Below, one piece after another: positions 1-12,564 of a DNA stretch of 64,000 nt; the first letter of the stretch is position 1, and every line of letters begins with the position of its first letter. Location: contig NC_135126.1 in NCBI RefSeq assembly GCF_050908995.1, positions 12,152,001-12,216,000 of the forward strand. Direction: 5' to 3'. Position numbers and translations under genes: made by a program. This DNA is from Andrena cerasifolii. Its lineage: Eukaryota; Arthropoda; Insecta; Hymenoptera; Andrenidae. A model generated the notes under the pieces. The model saw only the letters and a program-made list of their open reading frames with translations. It was not told where the DNA came from and did not search any database.

Positions 1-78
1 ACCCTGTTTATAACATTCGTTATACTCGTTAATACTCGTTGATCGAATCGAACGACCCGCAACTTCTACTTGCCCCGT

Positions 79-593
79 CTTTGGAAATTTTTTACTCCAA
101 AGCTGTAACACATTTCTCAAAAAATCTTTTTTCCTTTTAAGGGATGCATCTAGTACCGTGCATCGTATTTTTTTTATGTAAAAATATTTATTTTAAATTA
201 TTTATAGGGATTTTTTTACCCCATGCTTAGTTTTCTTTTAATTGACGAAAATCAGGCACGGTTTATGATAAAAATTGAAACTTTTACTTTAGACATCAAC
301 CATTTTTTCCCAAATCAATATTTCGAAAAATCCTTCGTTCAAATACTAGATAATATAATATAATAAGTAAATTCTTTTGAATTTTTTATTTTAGATGATC
401 GACTTTCGAGCAGCAGTGGTCACCGCAAAAGCCTTGTCTTTCAGAGAACCTTCGAGTGATGGATAATAACTTAGTTATTGATAAATACTTTTAAATAAAA
501 AAAATTACGATGCACGGTACTAGATCAATCCTTAAAAAGAAAAAAGATTTTTTGAGAAATGTCTTACAGCTTTTGAGTAAAAAATTTCCAAAG
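79..593. mobile_element. Foldback-type inverted-repeat element (MITE-like), 515 bp
   Basis: Two arms of about 100 bp are inverted copies. The left arm starts CTTTGGAAATTTTTTACTC at 79 and runs to about 182. The right arm (about 488-593) reads the same on the minus strand with scattered substitutions, including the shared block TAGTACCGTGCATCGTA. The central 300 bp are AT-rich and carry no open frame of note. No target-site duplication is visible: the left flank is GCCCCGT and the right flank TCCACCT, so the exact ends and the superfamily are uncertain. The arm length and AT bias contrast with the CpG-rich flanks. It is non-autonomous by inspection. Confidence 0.7.
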
Positions 594-2909
594 TCCACCT
601 TTTTTCGGCCTCCTGAAAGAGCATGACCCCTTAAACGGAACGCTTGAAACTCGTTGCTCCAAAGATAGGCGTGCGGAGGGAAGAAGTTGACGAAATCTCC
701 GTTTCTTCTGGCTTCGAACGGTAATAGACGTAGTCCGACCGCGGAGCAAAACTGAAGCGTGCACGCGAGGAGGGCAGAGGCTTTTTCTAGGTGCGACTCA
801 CGTAGAGGACATCACGTACAACACCCTCCCCCTCTGGTTTTATTTCCGTCGCGGTTTAGAAGGCACCGCTGTCCGGAAATCCGTGAGACATTCGGCTTGC
901 AGTCCGTCTTGGGGCTCCCTCCATCCGTCTACGTTCTCGGCTTCCTTTACTCGCGCTCTTCGCGGAGAGAGCTCCAAAAATAACCAGGCCAGACACTCCC
1001 AACCCTACGAGTTCAAACTGATCAGCTGCTTCCTCGGAATTCTCGCTCAACCCCTCCCGACTCCTTCCCACCTTTTTAATTCCGGTCGACGCGTTAACCC
1101 TTTCCGCCAGACGCCACGTTTCTCAGGCAAGGAGCAAGCTTTCAAGAGCTTTCGGAGCGCCCCGACGCCGGGAGAGAAATCGACCGTTCCGCGAACTGGA
1201 AATTTCGTTTCACGTTTATGCATCGCGTGGGAGTTGGGCGAGACGTCTCCAGACGCGTAACGAGGGATCTGGTATCGATAAATGGTAACCTTGGGCATCT
1301 TTTTTTGGATCCGATCGTCGGATGTTTCGGCGCGCGAAGCAAGGGGGTGAATCACTCAAGAATTCTCCCTTCCAACGCTCGATGATTGCGAATAAAACTG
1401 GTCGCGGAGCGAATTCCGTTATTTTTGCGGGAGAGTGTCAAAAAGAGATCAGGGCAGGTGACGCAAGCCAGCAGCGGCCAAAAATGGTTGGCCACCCCGT
1501 TCCGCCGGAAACCTCACGGCTTCGACGTGGAATTCCTGGCGGGTCGAGTCGCAGTTACCCAATAAGAGGTCGAGGCGATCGGTGGAAAGTTGGAAACTTA
1601 AAGGGTCTCGCGATTCGGGGAGATCATTTCGACGGAAAGAAGGGGTCGGTGGATGGGGCGCGAGCGTGATGGAATCCAAGTGAAATCAGGGGTTGGGAAT
1701 GGCGGCGAATCCACAGAAAATATTTCATTGCAAAGGGCAAACGTTCTTTGCCCGCCGGTAAGAGGAGATGATAATTCAGCCACCGCTATTTAAAACTTTT
1801 ACAACGCTTTCTGTTTGCACGGAATTATAGCGAGCCGTTCCAGCGCTCGATGCACCGTTGCCTGAAACTTGAACAAACGGGACGGTTGGTTTTACGCGGA
1901 TTACTCGCTCCTTGGCCATCCACGTCAGAGATCCACCAAAGACAATTATCCTGAAATTGAAAACTCCATGATCCTTGCGTTCCCTCTCGTTTCTCCCCGC
2001 GAAGCGAAAATCCGTGAAACCAACGACTTCCCATGACGAGAACGGCGTGCGAGCAGTTTCCCAGCGACAGCGATGTCGACCACCACCGTACCCCCGACGC
2101 TCGCCGCCCTGTACGAAGAAAGTAAATTTTAATTAACCGCGGACACCGGTTGCAATTAGTGTTACGGCGAAGTGAGTAATATCGGGCTTAAATACACCGA
2201 GGATTTACCCCTTAAGCGACCACCGGAAACGTTTACGGACCCTGTAATCCCGTGAACGTTAAACGCCACCAGGCAACGGGCTTCGTCCCCACGTTCGGGC
2301 GTCGTAAAATCGTGAAACATTTTCGGCCGGGAATTTCGGGCAAGCGGCGAGCTTCGACGAGCCAGCTCGTGTCTTTTGTTCCCCGGGGGATGAAAGAGGA
2401 TTTACACCGGCGCTGGATGGATGCTGCGGCGGTGTGCGGCCGCCACGTCGACGGTTAACGGCGAAGGATTCAATTATCGGCCGTGGAAAGGGAGAAACTT
2501 CATTATGGAGAGTCAGGAAAAACAGTGGCCGTGGCGGTGGTAACATTCCTGAGGCACCGGGAATCGTCGTAAACTGGGGATGGTAGACGCGCCGAAAGGA
2601 ACGCGATTTTCTGCACGACGAAGATGGGAGAGGCTGCGGCGCGGAGGACGCGTGACTGGGAAAACAGCTTTCCGACGAAAGCCGTAAAGGCTGTCCCGAT
2701 GTGTTTCGCCGCATAATGCGAGAAGGTCTTTCAAAACGAACGTGAAATGAATACGCGCGAAACATCGGAGGCAGAACGACCTCGTAAACAGGACTGTTGT
2801 ACGCTAAAACGTGTATTCCAGCGCGAGTTTGCGTATTGGTACGCGTAAATCGTATTGACGTAACGATGTTACGGTATACTCGGTTCAAGGTGGAATCGTT
2901 TTGCTTTAG
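594..2909. other. Gene-free CpG-rich stretch
   Basis: No recognisable gene, RNA or repeat is seen. The open frames here, up to 209 codons on the minus strand around 2259-2888, overlap frames on the other strand. They have arginine/proline/serine-rich compositions typical of chance frames in GC-rich DNA. Confidence 0.5.
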
Positions 2910-3909
2910 GTAGGGGAGACCGGGGCTAGTTGACTAATTTTTAACATTTCTAATTTTTTATAAATAGACTATTGGTATTTTATTGACTTGTCGCACACCA
3001 ACAGTTTACAATTTTCATTAGGTATACAGGCTTAATTATTTAAATTGTTTTAATTGAGTCTAGGTCGTAGTTATTATATTTAGAGTAGTGAGACGAATAA
3101 GTCAACAAACTCCGACTGTGGGGTTAGTAGACAAATATGATAGGGTTAGTTGACTTGACATTGACTTTTCAGTTTTAACCCTTTGCCTGCGAAAGGCTTA
3201 TATATGCGCAGCCAATTCCATAAATATAGTATACGAAAGGCGTACATGTATATCCTACGACCAACAAATTTTTTTGATTTTTTTTCACTCCTTCACAGTG
3301 TTATTTTTTTTATTAAGTATCATGGTGTTAGATACTGTAATTATTTTCTACTTGTTTGTTATGGTCTATTTGGAAAGCCTGAGAGTTTGAAGGGAGGATA
3401 GGGTGTAAAATTGGTAGGGGTGAGTTTGGAGGGATTTGTGGTGGGGGAAGTGGATTTGAGCAGCTAAACTCTTTACCTCGACTGCATCTTGAGGATAAGA
3501 AGTGTAATTTTTAGTGCTGTTCCTATGCTTAGTCAAGTAACCCCGTCCGACATTGTCAACATGTTAAGGGTCGTACGTACAAAACCTCCACGCACCGGAT
3601 AAAATAAAATACCCTAAATTATAGTCAATGTATCACGTTTCCACAAAATATTCATGAAAAAACATCAAGCAATACTTAAAGAACAAAAATTCATAAATAG
3701 TCGAAACAGAAATATTTACTTCCCGCCGATCTTTTTAGAGTTATCATTCTCACCGATAGAACAGGCAAGTTTTTGTCACGGTGACATATTAAATAGTCAT
3801 TCATATGCTTCAATATCGCGAATCGCAGCATAATTTATAACATAATACAAAAAATTAAAGGGAATTAGTCAACTAACCTCGTTAATCAACTAGCCCCGGT
3901 CTCCCCTAC
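2910..3909. mobile_element. DNA transposon remnant, ~1.0 kb, ends GTAGGGGAGACCGGGGC
   Basis: The left end reads GTAGGGGAGACCGGGGCTAG at 2910 and continues TTGA. The right end at 3909 is its inverted complement over at least 24 bp. The interior is AT-rich and contains repeated copies of a GTTAGTTGAC-like motif, both near the ends (about 2925, 3867, 3885) and internally (about 3097, 3123, 3145). A 72-codon frame at 3183-3401 lacks any motif I know. No clear target duplication is seen. A TA on each side of GGGGAGAC could be a TA duplication or part of the inverted repeat. The same termini recur at 35330-35833. Superfamily not assigned; no transposase is recognisable. Confidence 0.8.
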
Positions 3910-4764
3910 TCGAAATGCTTGGACGTTGAGAATTTGAATCGCTTAAGTAGTTCGTTTGGGCAGCCCAAGCAGCTTCGTTCTTCAAATAACATCTGCTATT
4001 CGAGCTACAGAAAACGTCCGTGCACCTACTTGGCTAACTTTGACTATTTGAGCAGACAGCAGAGCTGAACTCTGGTCCCTTCTTTCCGAGAGCTGCAATG
4101 GCCGCGAGCAATTGACATTAGTAAACCAATATGGTTACCCGCTTCAGAGGATTTTGCGTCAAAAGGTATTTCCATTTCTATGGGCGGACCGACGTCAGTC
4201 CGTCGATTACATTGCACAAATAAATTATCAAATTCACTGCGCTGGCTAATCCCCCACTTCAAAGAAGGTTTACGCTACAATACGAAGCCATTTCCACGCT
4301 CCCGCAAGATTCCCCTGTTAACTCCTCGATCCACGACGAAAGAATGCACGGTATCCCCGAAACAGATCGACTAGAAAAATATTTGCAGCGTCGCGAGCCG
4401 CTGGGAATCCACTTTGGTCGGACGTCAAATCGTAAATGGATCAATTAACAACGCCGACGGGGGACGTGAAATCGAATTCCGGGGCCGCGCGAGGACAATC
4501 AATGTCTATCGGTTGGTTTTTCCTCTTTTTTTCTTTGTTGTTCTGTTTGTGGCCGTCGGGACCGTCGGGCGGGGGTGGGGAGGCGGGCAGAAAGACCGAT
4601 CGGGAAATTTGCCTTCGCCGGGAAAGCGAAGCAGGGGGCCGTAAGCAGCCATCGGGCCATCCATTCCGAAACTCGGGCGACTCCTGAAAAGGAAACTTTC
4701 CGGCGGAAACCGTTCGATGGTAATGGCGGCACAATGGCCGCAAAAACAATCGGATAAGTTGACC

Positions 4765-4781
4765 GAGAGAGAGAGAGAGAG
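4765..4781. repeat. (GA)n microsatellite
   Basis: A short uninterrupted GA run within CpG-rich unique sequence. Confidence 0.9.
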
Positions 4782-5235
4782 GGTGGGAGAGGGCCGGCGT
4801 TAGTTGAACCCGCGCACGGGCTATTTGCGATTCCAATCGCGGCCGCGAACATTGGCCAAAAATCGTCTACGGACGAGCGGGCCCGCGCTTTTCCCAACGC
4901 TCGCTTTTCCGCGATTAATTCGCGTTTCGATTCGATTCGCCGCCGAAAATCGTGTCTAGGCTGGACGCGTGCTGTCGATAAATCAACCGCTCCCACGTCG
5001 AACGTCGTTCACCCGCCAAGAGGACCGGAGAACTTACGTGCCAATAAATGGGCAATGTCGCGGAAATTCTGGCCGCGACAGGGTCCGCGCGATTCCACCT
5101 TTCGTTTGCTACCGCGCCCATTGCGCGTGGATTTGTCCACGCTTTACCTAACGTTTCACGAGATACAGATATTTTAAGCTGCTGCGGAAAGTGATACCTA
5201 CCAGTCTGGTAGCAAAATATACTTAACGAAGTTAT

Positions 5236-5273
5236 ATTTATTTATTTATTTATTTATTTCTCTTTATTTATTT
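5236..5273. repeat. (TTTA)n microsatellite
   Basis: Tandem TTTA units, broken once by TCTC and then resuming. Confidence 0.9.
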
Positions 5274-6403
5274 TGGATGTCAAGTAACCCAGCTTCTTAT
5301 CTGTAATGCCGCGTCGTGTGGGGACAGATACTTATAGCCGTGCACCAAGCGAATCTAATTAATCGGCGCTTCTCAAAATGTCTGTCGCGTCGTCTGGAGT
5401 ATGGATCTCGACACATAATCTGGATTATCAATTCAGACTACGGGTTGCCGTGCACGGACAACCGCGATCGTGATATATTCAACGACGGTGCTTCGAAACG
5501 ACGAGTAGTTATCGGGGGAGAATGCGCAGACAGCTTTTCAGTCGTTTGCAGAACATAAAGGAGGACGAACGATCGTAAAAAATGATTCCCCCTCGAGGCT
5601 ACTGCAACTGCCGATTTGATAATAGTGACATGGCGTGCGCGGAGGGGTTCCATGCTCGCGAGCGGGATCCAGCCGGCGAACAAGCACGGGACCCCGAAAC
5701 AACGTGGCAAGATCGACCCGAAGCTCGTCAAGACGCGGCAATTAGTTGGCGCAGTCTGGTCTGGGAGCCACGGCGGTGGACCGCGACGGAATATGCACCG
5801 CCAACGGCAGCTTAATAATGGAAATGACAGAGCATTGCACTCACAGATCCATTGGCAACTCCGGTGAAACGTCCCCCCAGGCATTTTGCTAATAAACTAG
5901 TCATATGGCACGGTGCTGCAATGACGTTCGATCTGAGGAAGCTTATCGGCGAAGCTGTGTCCACTGTCGAGCGGTGGGGATTCCACTTTTCCATGGTGCC
6001 TCGTCGTTGCTCAAACGAGGTTCGCCGGCGAACTAGTGGACGACTCAGTGAGACATCGATTTGTCACGAGCGAGAATTATTATAAAGTGGAGTTGCTGGG
6101 AATTCGGGGAAGAGGTCCGACGGTAGCTTACGCGCGACTTGGTTGCCTAGCAAACTTTCAAGAAGACACGTGGAGTGGCTGGAGTCGGGAGCGAACCGGC
6201 TGAGAAAGAAGTCGCAAGAAGATTCAACGACGTCCAATTTTTTCAGATTTTTATCGCAGATGACACCCTCCATGGACGTAAGAGCGTAATCTTCTGGGTG
6301 AGGTAGGTACACTCGAGTTCCCTTGGATTTCGCGCGATGGTCCCCCCCATTGCAGCTGGTGGCGTGAATGATTTGCACCTCTGGTGAACGAAAGAAACCC
6401 GGG

Positions 6404-6424
6404 GAGAGAGAGAGAGAGAGAGAG
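6404..6424. repeat. (GA)n microsatellite
   Basis: An uninterrupted GA run of about 10 units. It is the source of the S-L-S-L repeats in the spurious minus-strand frames here. Confidence 0.9.
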
Positions 6425-7423
6425 GGAGGGTAGGAGACGGGCAAAAGTTTCGCTGATATTTGTCGATGCGTGGAAGAACACGTTGTAGCGTAGCCAACGT
6501 CGGGCGTTTCCCATTTTCCTCCAATATGCGGAGGAATGCGTGTATATTCGCGGGAATACGTTGTTCCAGACGGTGAATCGAGGAGATTGAAGTCCTCGCT
6601 TGGACCGACAAATCTCCCGTAAAGCCATGCGACATTCCTCCGCAGGTTTGCAATATTGCTGAGAGTCGGAATACCATCGAACTCGCTGTCATTATTCTTC
6701 GGTTAACGGCACAAAGATGCTACGGATGGAATTTCCAGTGATCAACCGTGATTAATATAAACCACAACGTAACGTTGCGATAAACGCTCCAAGCTCCTCG
6801 GCTCGAGGCCTATATGGACCGATGAAGCAACAAACAGCCTCCGAGAGTTATCCCTCGCTGCGAATGCAATTGTTCCTCGCTTGCCAGCTTCGAAACGCCA
6901 CCGACAAACGTTTCTGCACGGCCATATTGCGCGTCAAGCTCGCGATAAAGTCACTATCCAGCATAACCAGGCGAACGTATCAGCCGCGGGCTCGTAAGTC
7001 AGAAGTATCTTATCGCGGAGCGCGCGCCTGGTCCAGGACAACTGCGCGGCCGCTTGTTACTCATCGTTCATGTTCCGCATAAAATATGAAAGTCCAATAT
7101 GTACGCGTTTGAGCGTGCGGGCCGCGACTTATCGGTCGGGCGTCCAGAACCGAGCGGTTCACCAATTTCCAAGATCGAAAGCGATTCGGTGCACCGAGTG
7201 GATACTGATTTACGGGCCAGCGGACTCCTGCTGAATATTGATTGAAACGCGCTGATTGACAGCCGCGATGCGACGAGGAAGAAAAAAATATTATGCACAG
7301 TCGAACGTGCGCACAATTAAACGGCCACTGTGCGCCCTGTCTCCCTACCCTCTGTATCTCGTTCCTTTTTTTCCTGCTCGTCCAGACACGGCCAAGCGAA
7401 AATACATTAAGGGGAAAGTAAAA

Positions 7424-7475
7424 AGAGAGAGAGAGAGAGAGAAGCAGAGAGGGAAAAGGAGAGAGAGAGAGAGAG
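7424..7475. repeat. Compound (GA)n microsatellite
   Basis: Two GA runs (7424-7442 and 7459-7475) separated by a purine-rich spacer. Confidence 0.9.
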
Positions 7476-8894
7476 TGGCAGCAGCCGGTGCACGATCGTG
7501 CTGCGAGATAATTCGGGCAATTTGGATTTTTCAACATTCCCATGCAAATGCTCGCCGCGGAGCATTTAATAAACACGAAATACACACGGTCCGCGGCGGC
7601 GACGAAGCTGGCAAATTGATTCGATCGACGGTTTGAAAACGAAACGAATCGGGGAAAAAACGGATGCATCGCGTGCCGTGGACCCACGCACCGATACAAA
7701 CTTCCCTCTCTGCCCGATTATCGAGCGGTGGATGACGAGATTCTGCTCGCTGATCGAGCACGCGTTATCGTTGAATCTCACGCGCACTGTTAATAAATCG
7801 TTCATCGAGATCCAGGGGGATCGTGAAATTGATCTCCAAGGACGCACGGCGAACCCGCGTGCGTACACGCGCGGCAGCGATTCCGAAGGGACTCTGGATC
7901 AGGCTGTACGCAGTCGATTCCACGGCCGATTCGATCGATAATGTCCTTTAACAATCCTCCGCGAGGGTACCAAGTTACGGGCACCGGCTTCCCCTAACGA
8001 CGTTTACCGCGTTAACTCGAATATAACGACCACTAAATATACTTCCGCCTGTACGGGCACACCGGCTAGCCCACTAACAGTTCCGAAGTTTACCCGCCTC
8101 TATGCGTTATTAATATTTACACAGTAGTTCCTGCTACAGGCGCATCGATGAATCGGGATTAGGGGTGTACAAAGAGGCTACCGGCCTCGGCCAGGGAACA
8201 TGGGAGCATGGAAACTTGACCGTGGCTGCTTCCTCGGCTATTACCCAGGGACGATTTAACATCGATCGTACGGTGATGAAGTGCGCCGCGGGTCGATCGT
8301 TCCCAAATATTTACCCTCCTTTACGTTTTCACTTTCACGTCATAATGACATCCTCCCCCGTTTCGTATTTGCCCGTGTCTACGTCGTTACACGCGACGAA
8401 CACTTCCGGCTTGGCACGGAACCACTAAAAACCGTGTCCGAACAAAGCCAGATGTATATACGATTCGGTAAACGCACGCGGTCGCCGTGGGTAATGTTTG
8501 CTCGGCCAACGCGATTAACGAATATCGCCGCGTGTAAACGATCCGTTAAGTAAAAGCCCGCGAGCCAATGTAAATATCGATGTTATCGAATTAATAAATC
8601 CACACTGGTCGGTCCTCCTGTGACGATTTAAAATGAAAGCACTAGCCTTCACGAGGATCGGTCCACCGTCCGCAACGCCGCCCACGCGCACGTGCCGGGT
8701 AATTACACTTCTCACCCCCTGTTCGATCCGCTCCCTAGCCTCTTCCGGTTCTTCTTTAACCCTTGCCGGCCTTCCGCTCCCCCCGCCCCTCCGCACGAGT
8801 TTACGGCGCGATGTCCGACCTTCGAAAATGTGTCGCGTGTCACCTTTCCTTGGTGTCGGCCACGCCAGCGCGAGGTTTCGCTATGATAATCGCG

Positions 8895-8940
8895 CAACAC
8901 GTCACGTGCGTGACAGCACGACTGGGGCTCAGTGAGTCAG
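8895..8940. promoter_or_regulatory. Possible regulatory cluster (CACGTCACGTGCGTGAC and TGAGTCA)
   Basis: Within 45 bp there is an E-box/CRE-like block, ACACGTCACGTGCGTGACAG, followed by TGAGTCA, the AP-1/bZIP consensus. It lies immediately upstream of a pyrimidine-rich tract ending in CAG and a proline-rich candidate exon. The motifs are visible in the sequence. That they work as a promoter or enhancer is inference, since single sites of this size arise by chance. Confidence 0.25.
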
Positions 8941-8960
8941 CCCTCCGCGCCCACCCCCAG

Positions 8961-9030
8961 TCCGTTCCCTCTGTCTCGGGGCCACCACCAACACCGCCGC
9001 CACCACCGCTGCCCGACCAACGGCGGAGGC
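8961..9030 (+). CDS. Candidate proline-rich internal exon (unconfirmed)
   Basis: The segment is bounded by a plausible acceptor (CGCCCACCCCCAG ending at 8960) and a consensus donor (GAGGC then GTAAGTG at 9031). The frame stays open across it. It encodes 23 codons, beginning S-V-P-S-V-S-G, then PPPTPPPPPLPDQ and a run of arginines. Proline-rich segments like this occur in cytoskeletal and signalling proteins, but they also arise from translating CCACCACCG repeats. I recognise no family. It could instead be a 5' untranslated exon. Confidence 0.2.
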
Positions 9031-9750
9031 GTAAGTGATTATACCCGGTCGCGTCCGCTGTCCGCAGCTCGCCTCCTTCTGTCGGGCCATTAACGTGTAT
9101 ATACGGGCCGAAGTAATGAGTCATAACAGGGGATGCGTGCGGCGGCGTAGCCGGCTCGGACGTCCACCGACACGAATACTGATGTCGGATCGCTCGCAGG
9201 GAATCGCGGTAATGCACCGTCCGGGGCGGTGAATAAATGGAACCGCTTCGGATCTAGTGCCTGCCAAGCAATACGCCCGGCGATGGATTGCTGCCAGGCT
9301 GAGGAGGATTCCGAGGGATCGCTAGCAACGAGATAGGGCTCCAAGACGCTTCAAAATTTCCATCCGATGCGCGACAACGTTGACAGTGGAAAGTATCCTT
9401 AACGGACAGACGCGCGGGCCAGAGAGATTTCTGCATCGGGCTGGCATTCGGGAGCACCGGATAGACGAGTTTAGCTGGCTGTTTGCTCGGTCGACAAAAC
9501 GTTTCTCCCGGCTCGGAGCAAAAAACAAGTGAACAGAGAGGAACAAAAAGCGGGGGAGAATAGGAACAGCAGGAAACAAATTTCGTTGGGTCGGGTGGTG
9601 GGAAGTGACAGTGAGTTGCCTGGCTGCTGGCGGAGACTTGGAAATCTGAATACCTGTCCGAAGCACACCGTTAATGCGAACGCCGATATGCCATTTTGGC
9701 AGGTGAAAGAGTCATTAAGTCTTTGCGGGAATTGATTTTTTAGAAATCGC

Positions 9751-9763
9751 GGGGGGGGGGGGG
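9751..9763. repeat. Poly-G tract (13 G)
   Basis: A run of 13 G. Its length is likely polymorphic or error-prone in sequencing. Confidence 0.9.
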
Positions 9764-12100
9764 ATTATGTGGCTCTCAAACTTTTGACCCGCTTCCGCTG
9801 ACCCGCGCCTTTTGGTTCTCGCCTGCCGGCTAAAAGCGGCGAGAATAACGCAATTACTTCGCAGCCTTTTTTTATCGAAACCCGCGCGAAACCTTTCTCG
9901 ACAGATTAACGATCGCGGGCGAAACTGAATCGTGAGTCACGGGGCGAGGGTGAGCGCCGCTCGTCGAACGTATTTTCGCCCGTCGGTTATGACGATATCC
10001 TATCCGAACGTTTGACTCACTGGCTCTGATTCTGGATTTTTTTTCAAGAGAACGGGTAACGCCGCGGCGCGTGAAATATCGACAGCAGCGCGGAGCGCAG
10101 GAGCAACCGTGTTCCGGTGGAATTTAAAAGTTCGGGGTAGCCGAGACGCGGGCGTGTGCGTAACAACGTGCATGTGGGAGAAGAGAACAGATGGCGAGGA
10201 GCAGCGCAGAAACAAACACATGTGATGCGATGTGTATATTTTTCTCTCATCATTTTTTATAGACCACTCAAGCTCGCAGGCGCGTAGACTGTTCGAAAAA
10301 AAAAAGAAATCGTCTGTTATGTTCTATCATTCAACGCGCGCTTCGTTTCAGACAGCTAATCTCATGGTATCGCTCCTTTCTGCGGTTTACAGTAATTTGC
10401 GGACATTTCTCGATCCTGTCCCCGTCGTTCAACCCCCATCGTTCGCCCCCATCTTGCAAATCTAATCGGCCGCGAATCGACGAAAGAGCGAACAGTGGAA
10501 TGCTTCCTTCTAGCAGGACGTTGCATGCGATCCAACTGCACGCCGGAAAGCCGACCGTATAATTACGGTCCACAATGATATTCTGCGGACGAATCGTGGG
10601 CTACGTTTGAATCGAGCAAAGCTGAAATGGATAATGAGGGTAATTAAACGAATTTAACTCGCTCCCGTCTCTTGTCTTTCGCCTTAGACGAAGAGCGGGG
10701 ATTTCGATGCTCCAGGAGCGAATGAATGCGAACAGCCCGGACTTTTCTCGTCCTCCACGATCTTCCTCCCTCTCCCCCTCGCGTCATCTTCTGTTCTCCC
10801 AGCTGGAATTTCTCATTCTTCTTTTTTCCACGACTCTCCTCCCTCCCCTTACGTTTCGTGGAGTCATTACACAGCGTCTTCGGTAATTAATCCGACTTAA
10901 ACTCGCCACGTTCCCACGTTTATGACGGATCACCGTGGACGCGGGGAAAAAGGTTTTGGGGTTGGCGAGCCCGAAGCAATTTAACTTCTTAATTGACACG
11001 GTTTAGCCGTTAAATGTAAATGCATTGTATCCAAAGTTGGAGCACGAGCTGTCCGTGGCTCGATTTACTGCGAGAACTACCCCTGCCCACGGCTACAGCG
11101 AGAAACACCGTTACGCCAAATGATATTTATATTTTTTTTTCCCCCTCTTTTCAAGGAGCTCGCTGGATTAAGCGATACGCTTTAAACAGATTTCCACCTA
11201 GCCTCGCGAAAGGAGTCGCATAAATCTCGCGCTGATGGGGGTTCTCTGGCGCCCGTTTACCTCCCCGTTGCGACTCCAATTTTCTTCTCCCGTCTTAATC
11301 GGCACTTTTTAGAACGACGTTGAAATTCAGTCCTCGCGGTCGGTCCGAAACTCGATCTGTCGTCGCGTCGATAACGATCGGGGATTAGAAAGGCCAGCAA
11401 TTTCTTTCTAAGGTGCTTTAAGGAACGTCGAGGAACCTACGTGAATTAATCATACGACGCCATAAAAGTTCAAATTTTCTCGCGCTCCTCTGCACACGTG
11501 CTTCCCGAAGCACGACCGCCGCTACATTTATGCAAAGATATGAATAAAACCAAAATACAGCTACCCTCGAGCATTTATTCATACGCCATAAACGCGGGAC
11601 ACTCGCGGTACAACACTCGAGCGCCTCGCTACTTGTGAATGCAACAATCTTGCTCGACAACTCTTAAGCCCGCCGACGTAACAACACATTCAGCCTAAAT
11701 TAGCCCCCGTAGTGTTAATTTATCATAACGGCGGCGGGTATATCGTCAGTGAGAGGAGCGAACAGCATTCCGTCCGCGATAATGGGCCCGACAACCTTGA
11801 GTGTTTATAGGGTACGCGACGATGCTTGCCAGGCGACAACTAAGTAGCCAGTTAACGATTAAAAAGTTCATTTGCTTTTGCCAGTGATATGGCGGGTCCT
11901 GAACAGACAGATATTTACGTAGCTGGCGCTCCTTTCGCCTTTCACGCCCGTGGGGGAGGAAGGGTTGCGAGTGTTGTGGTTCAGATTCCCGTTATTTATG
12001 GCGGTTAATTTTATTCCCCGGACGGTGCGACCGCGTTAATTAGAGCAACGATGATTTATCGTCGCACGGCAACGCGGGACAAAAGCGGGTGAGCCACACT

Positions 12101-12307
12101 CGGCCGATCAGAAATAGGTTTCCGGTAACTCGACGAGTTCTCGCGACTCGCGGCTCGCGGCCATTGGCAATTCCACCGCCGCGACTCTATTGTTGATCAG
12201 CCCCGATGAATAATTCCGTGTGGCACTGTCGCGCGTGAACACACGCGGCCGGCCCGTCCCCTCCGCACACAGACACCCCGAGAGCCAGCTGCGGAGGACC
12301 TTATCGG
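12101..12307 (+). promoter_or_regulatory. Promoter-like CpG-dense stretch with inverted CCAAT
   Basis: A very CpG-dense stretch contains GCGGCCATTGGCAATTCC (ATTGG, the reverse of CCAAT, near 12165) and several GC-box-like runs. It ends just upstream of an ATG-initiated open frame that runs into a strong splice donor. There is no TATA box at the usual distance. Composition and layout suggest a TATA-less promoter and 5' untranslated region, but most of this window is CpG-rich, so the signal is weak. Confidence 0.25.
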
Positions 12308-12389
12308 ATGGCGGAGTTCGCCGGGGCTGTCCGGCCGCGACGTGCTCCCCGTGGAAACCGAGTTATCGTTCGGTCGTTACACCTGAGAC
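12308..12389 (+). CDS. Candidate first coding exon ending at a GTAAGTTA donor (unconfirmed)
   Basis: An ATG at 12308 opens 27 codons, beginning M-A-E-F-A-G-A-V-R-P-R-R-A-P-R-G and ending V-R-S-L-H-L-R. The frame then meets GTAAGTTA at 12390, a near-perfect metazoan donor. The peptide is basic and unrecognised. The ATG context has C at -3, which is weak for insects. If real, the intron begins at 12390 and a Transib-type element sits 175 bp into it. The rest of the gene is not identified in this window. Confidence 0.22.
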
Positions 12390-12559
12390 GTAAGTTAGCT
12401 CGTTGCCGGTGCGCCGCGCGAATTAAGCAAATTATATTGCGAACGGTAGTGCTGGTTAGTTTCGAGCATGACCAATACAACTTGGCCAGGACCGTCGCGA
12501 GGATAGCTGGCCTCGCGATTTCCTAATCGATAATTCCGCGGCTTTCGAACCTCGTCCGG

Positions 12560-12564
12560 TGTCG
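12560..12564. repeat. Left target-site duplication TGTCG
   Basis: Pairs with CGTCG at 12971-12975, with one transition at a CpG. Fits the CGNCG pattern. Confidence 0.7.

Larger units (their letters stand above)
3910..8894. other. Gene-free CpG-rich stretch with microsatellites
   Basis: Unique-looking DNA, interrupted by short (GA)n and (TTTA)n tracts listed separately. Candidate frames (for example 4499-4996 and 7061-7699 on the minus strand) are overlapped by frames on the other strand and include translated microsatellite (runs of S-L-S-L), so they are not credible. I see no conserved domain and no tRNA box pair. Confidence 0.5.
8941..12100. other. Largely gene-free CpG-rich stretch
   Basis: Apart from the candidate exon at 8961-9030 and the G-run at 9751, nothing identifiable is seen. 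Frames up to about 125 codons are matched by similar frames on the opposite strand. Confidence 0.45.

Noticed and set aside
7321..7336. CCACTGTG heptamer-like sequence
   Set aside because: A single copy without inverted partner or CGNCG flank; not a Transib end.
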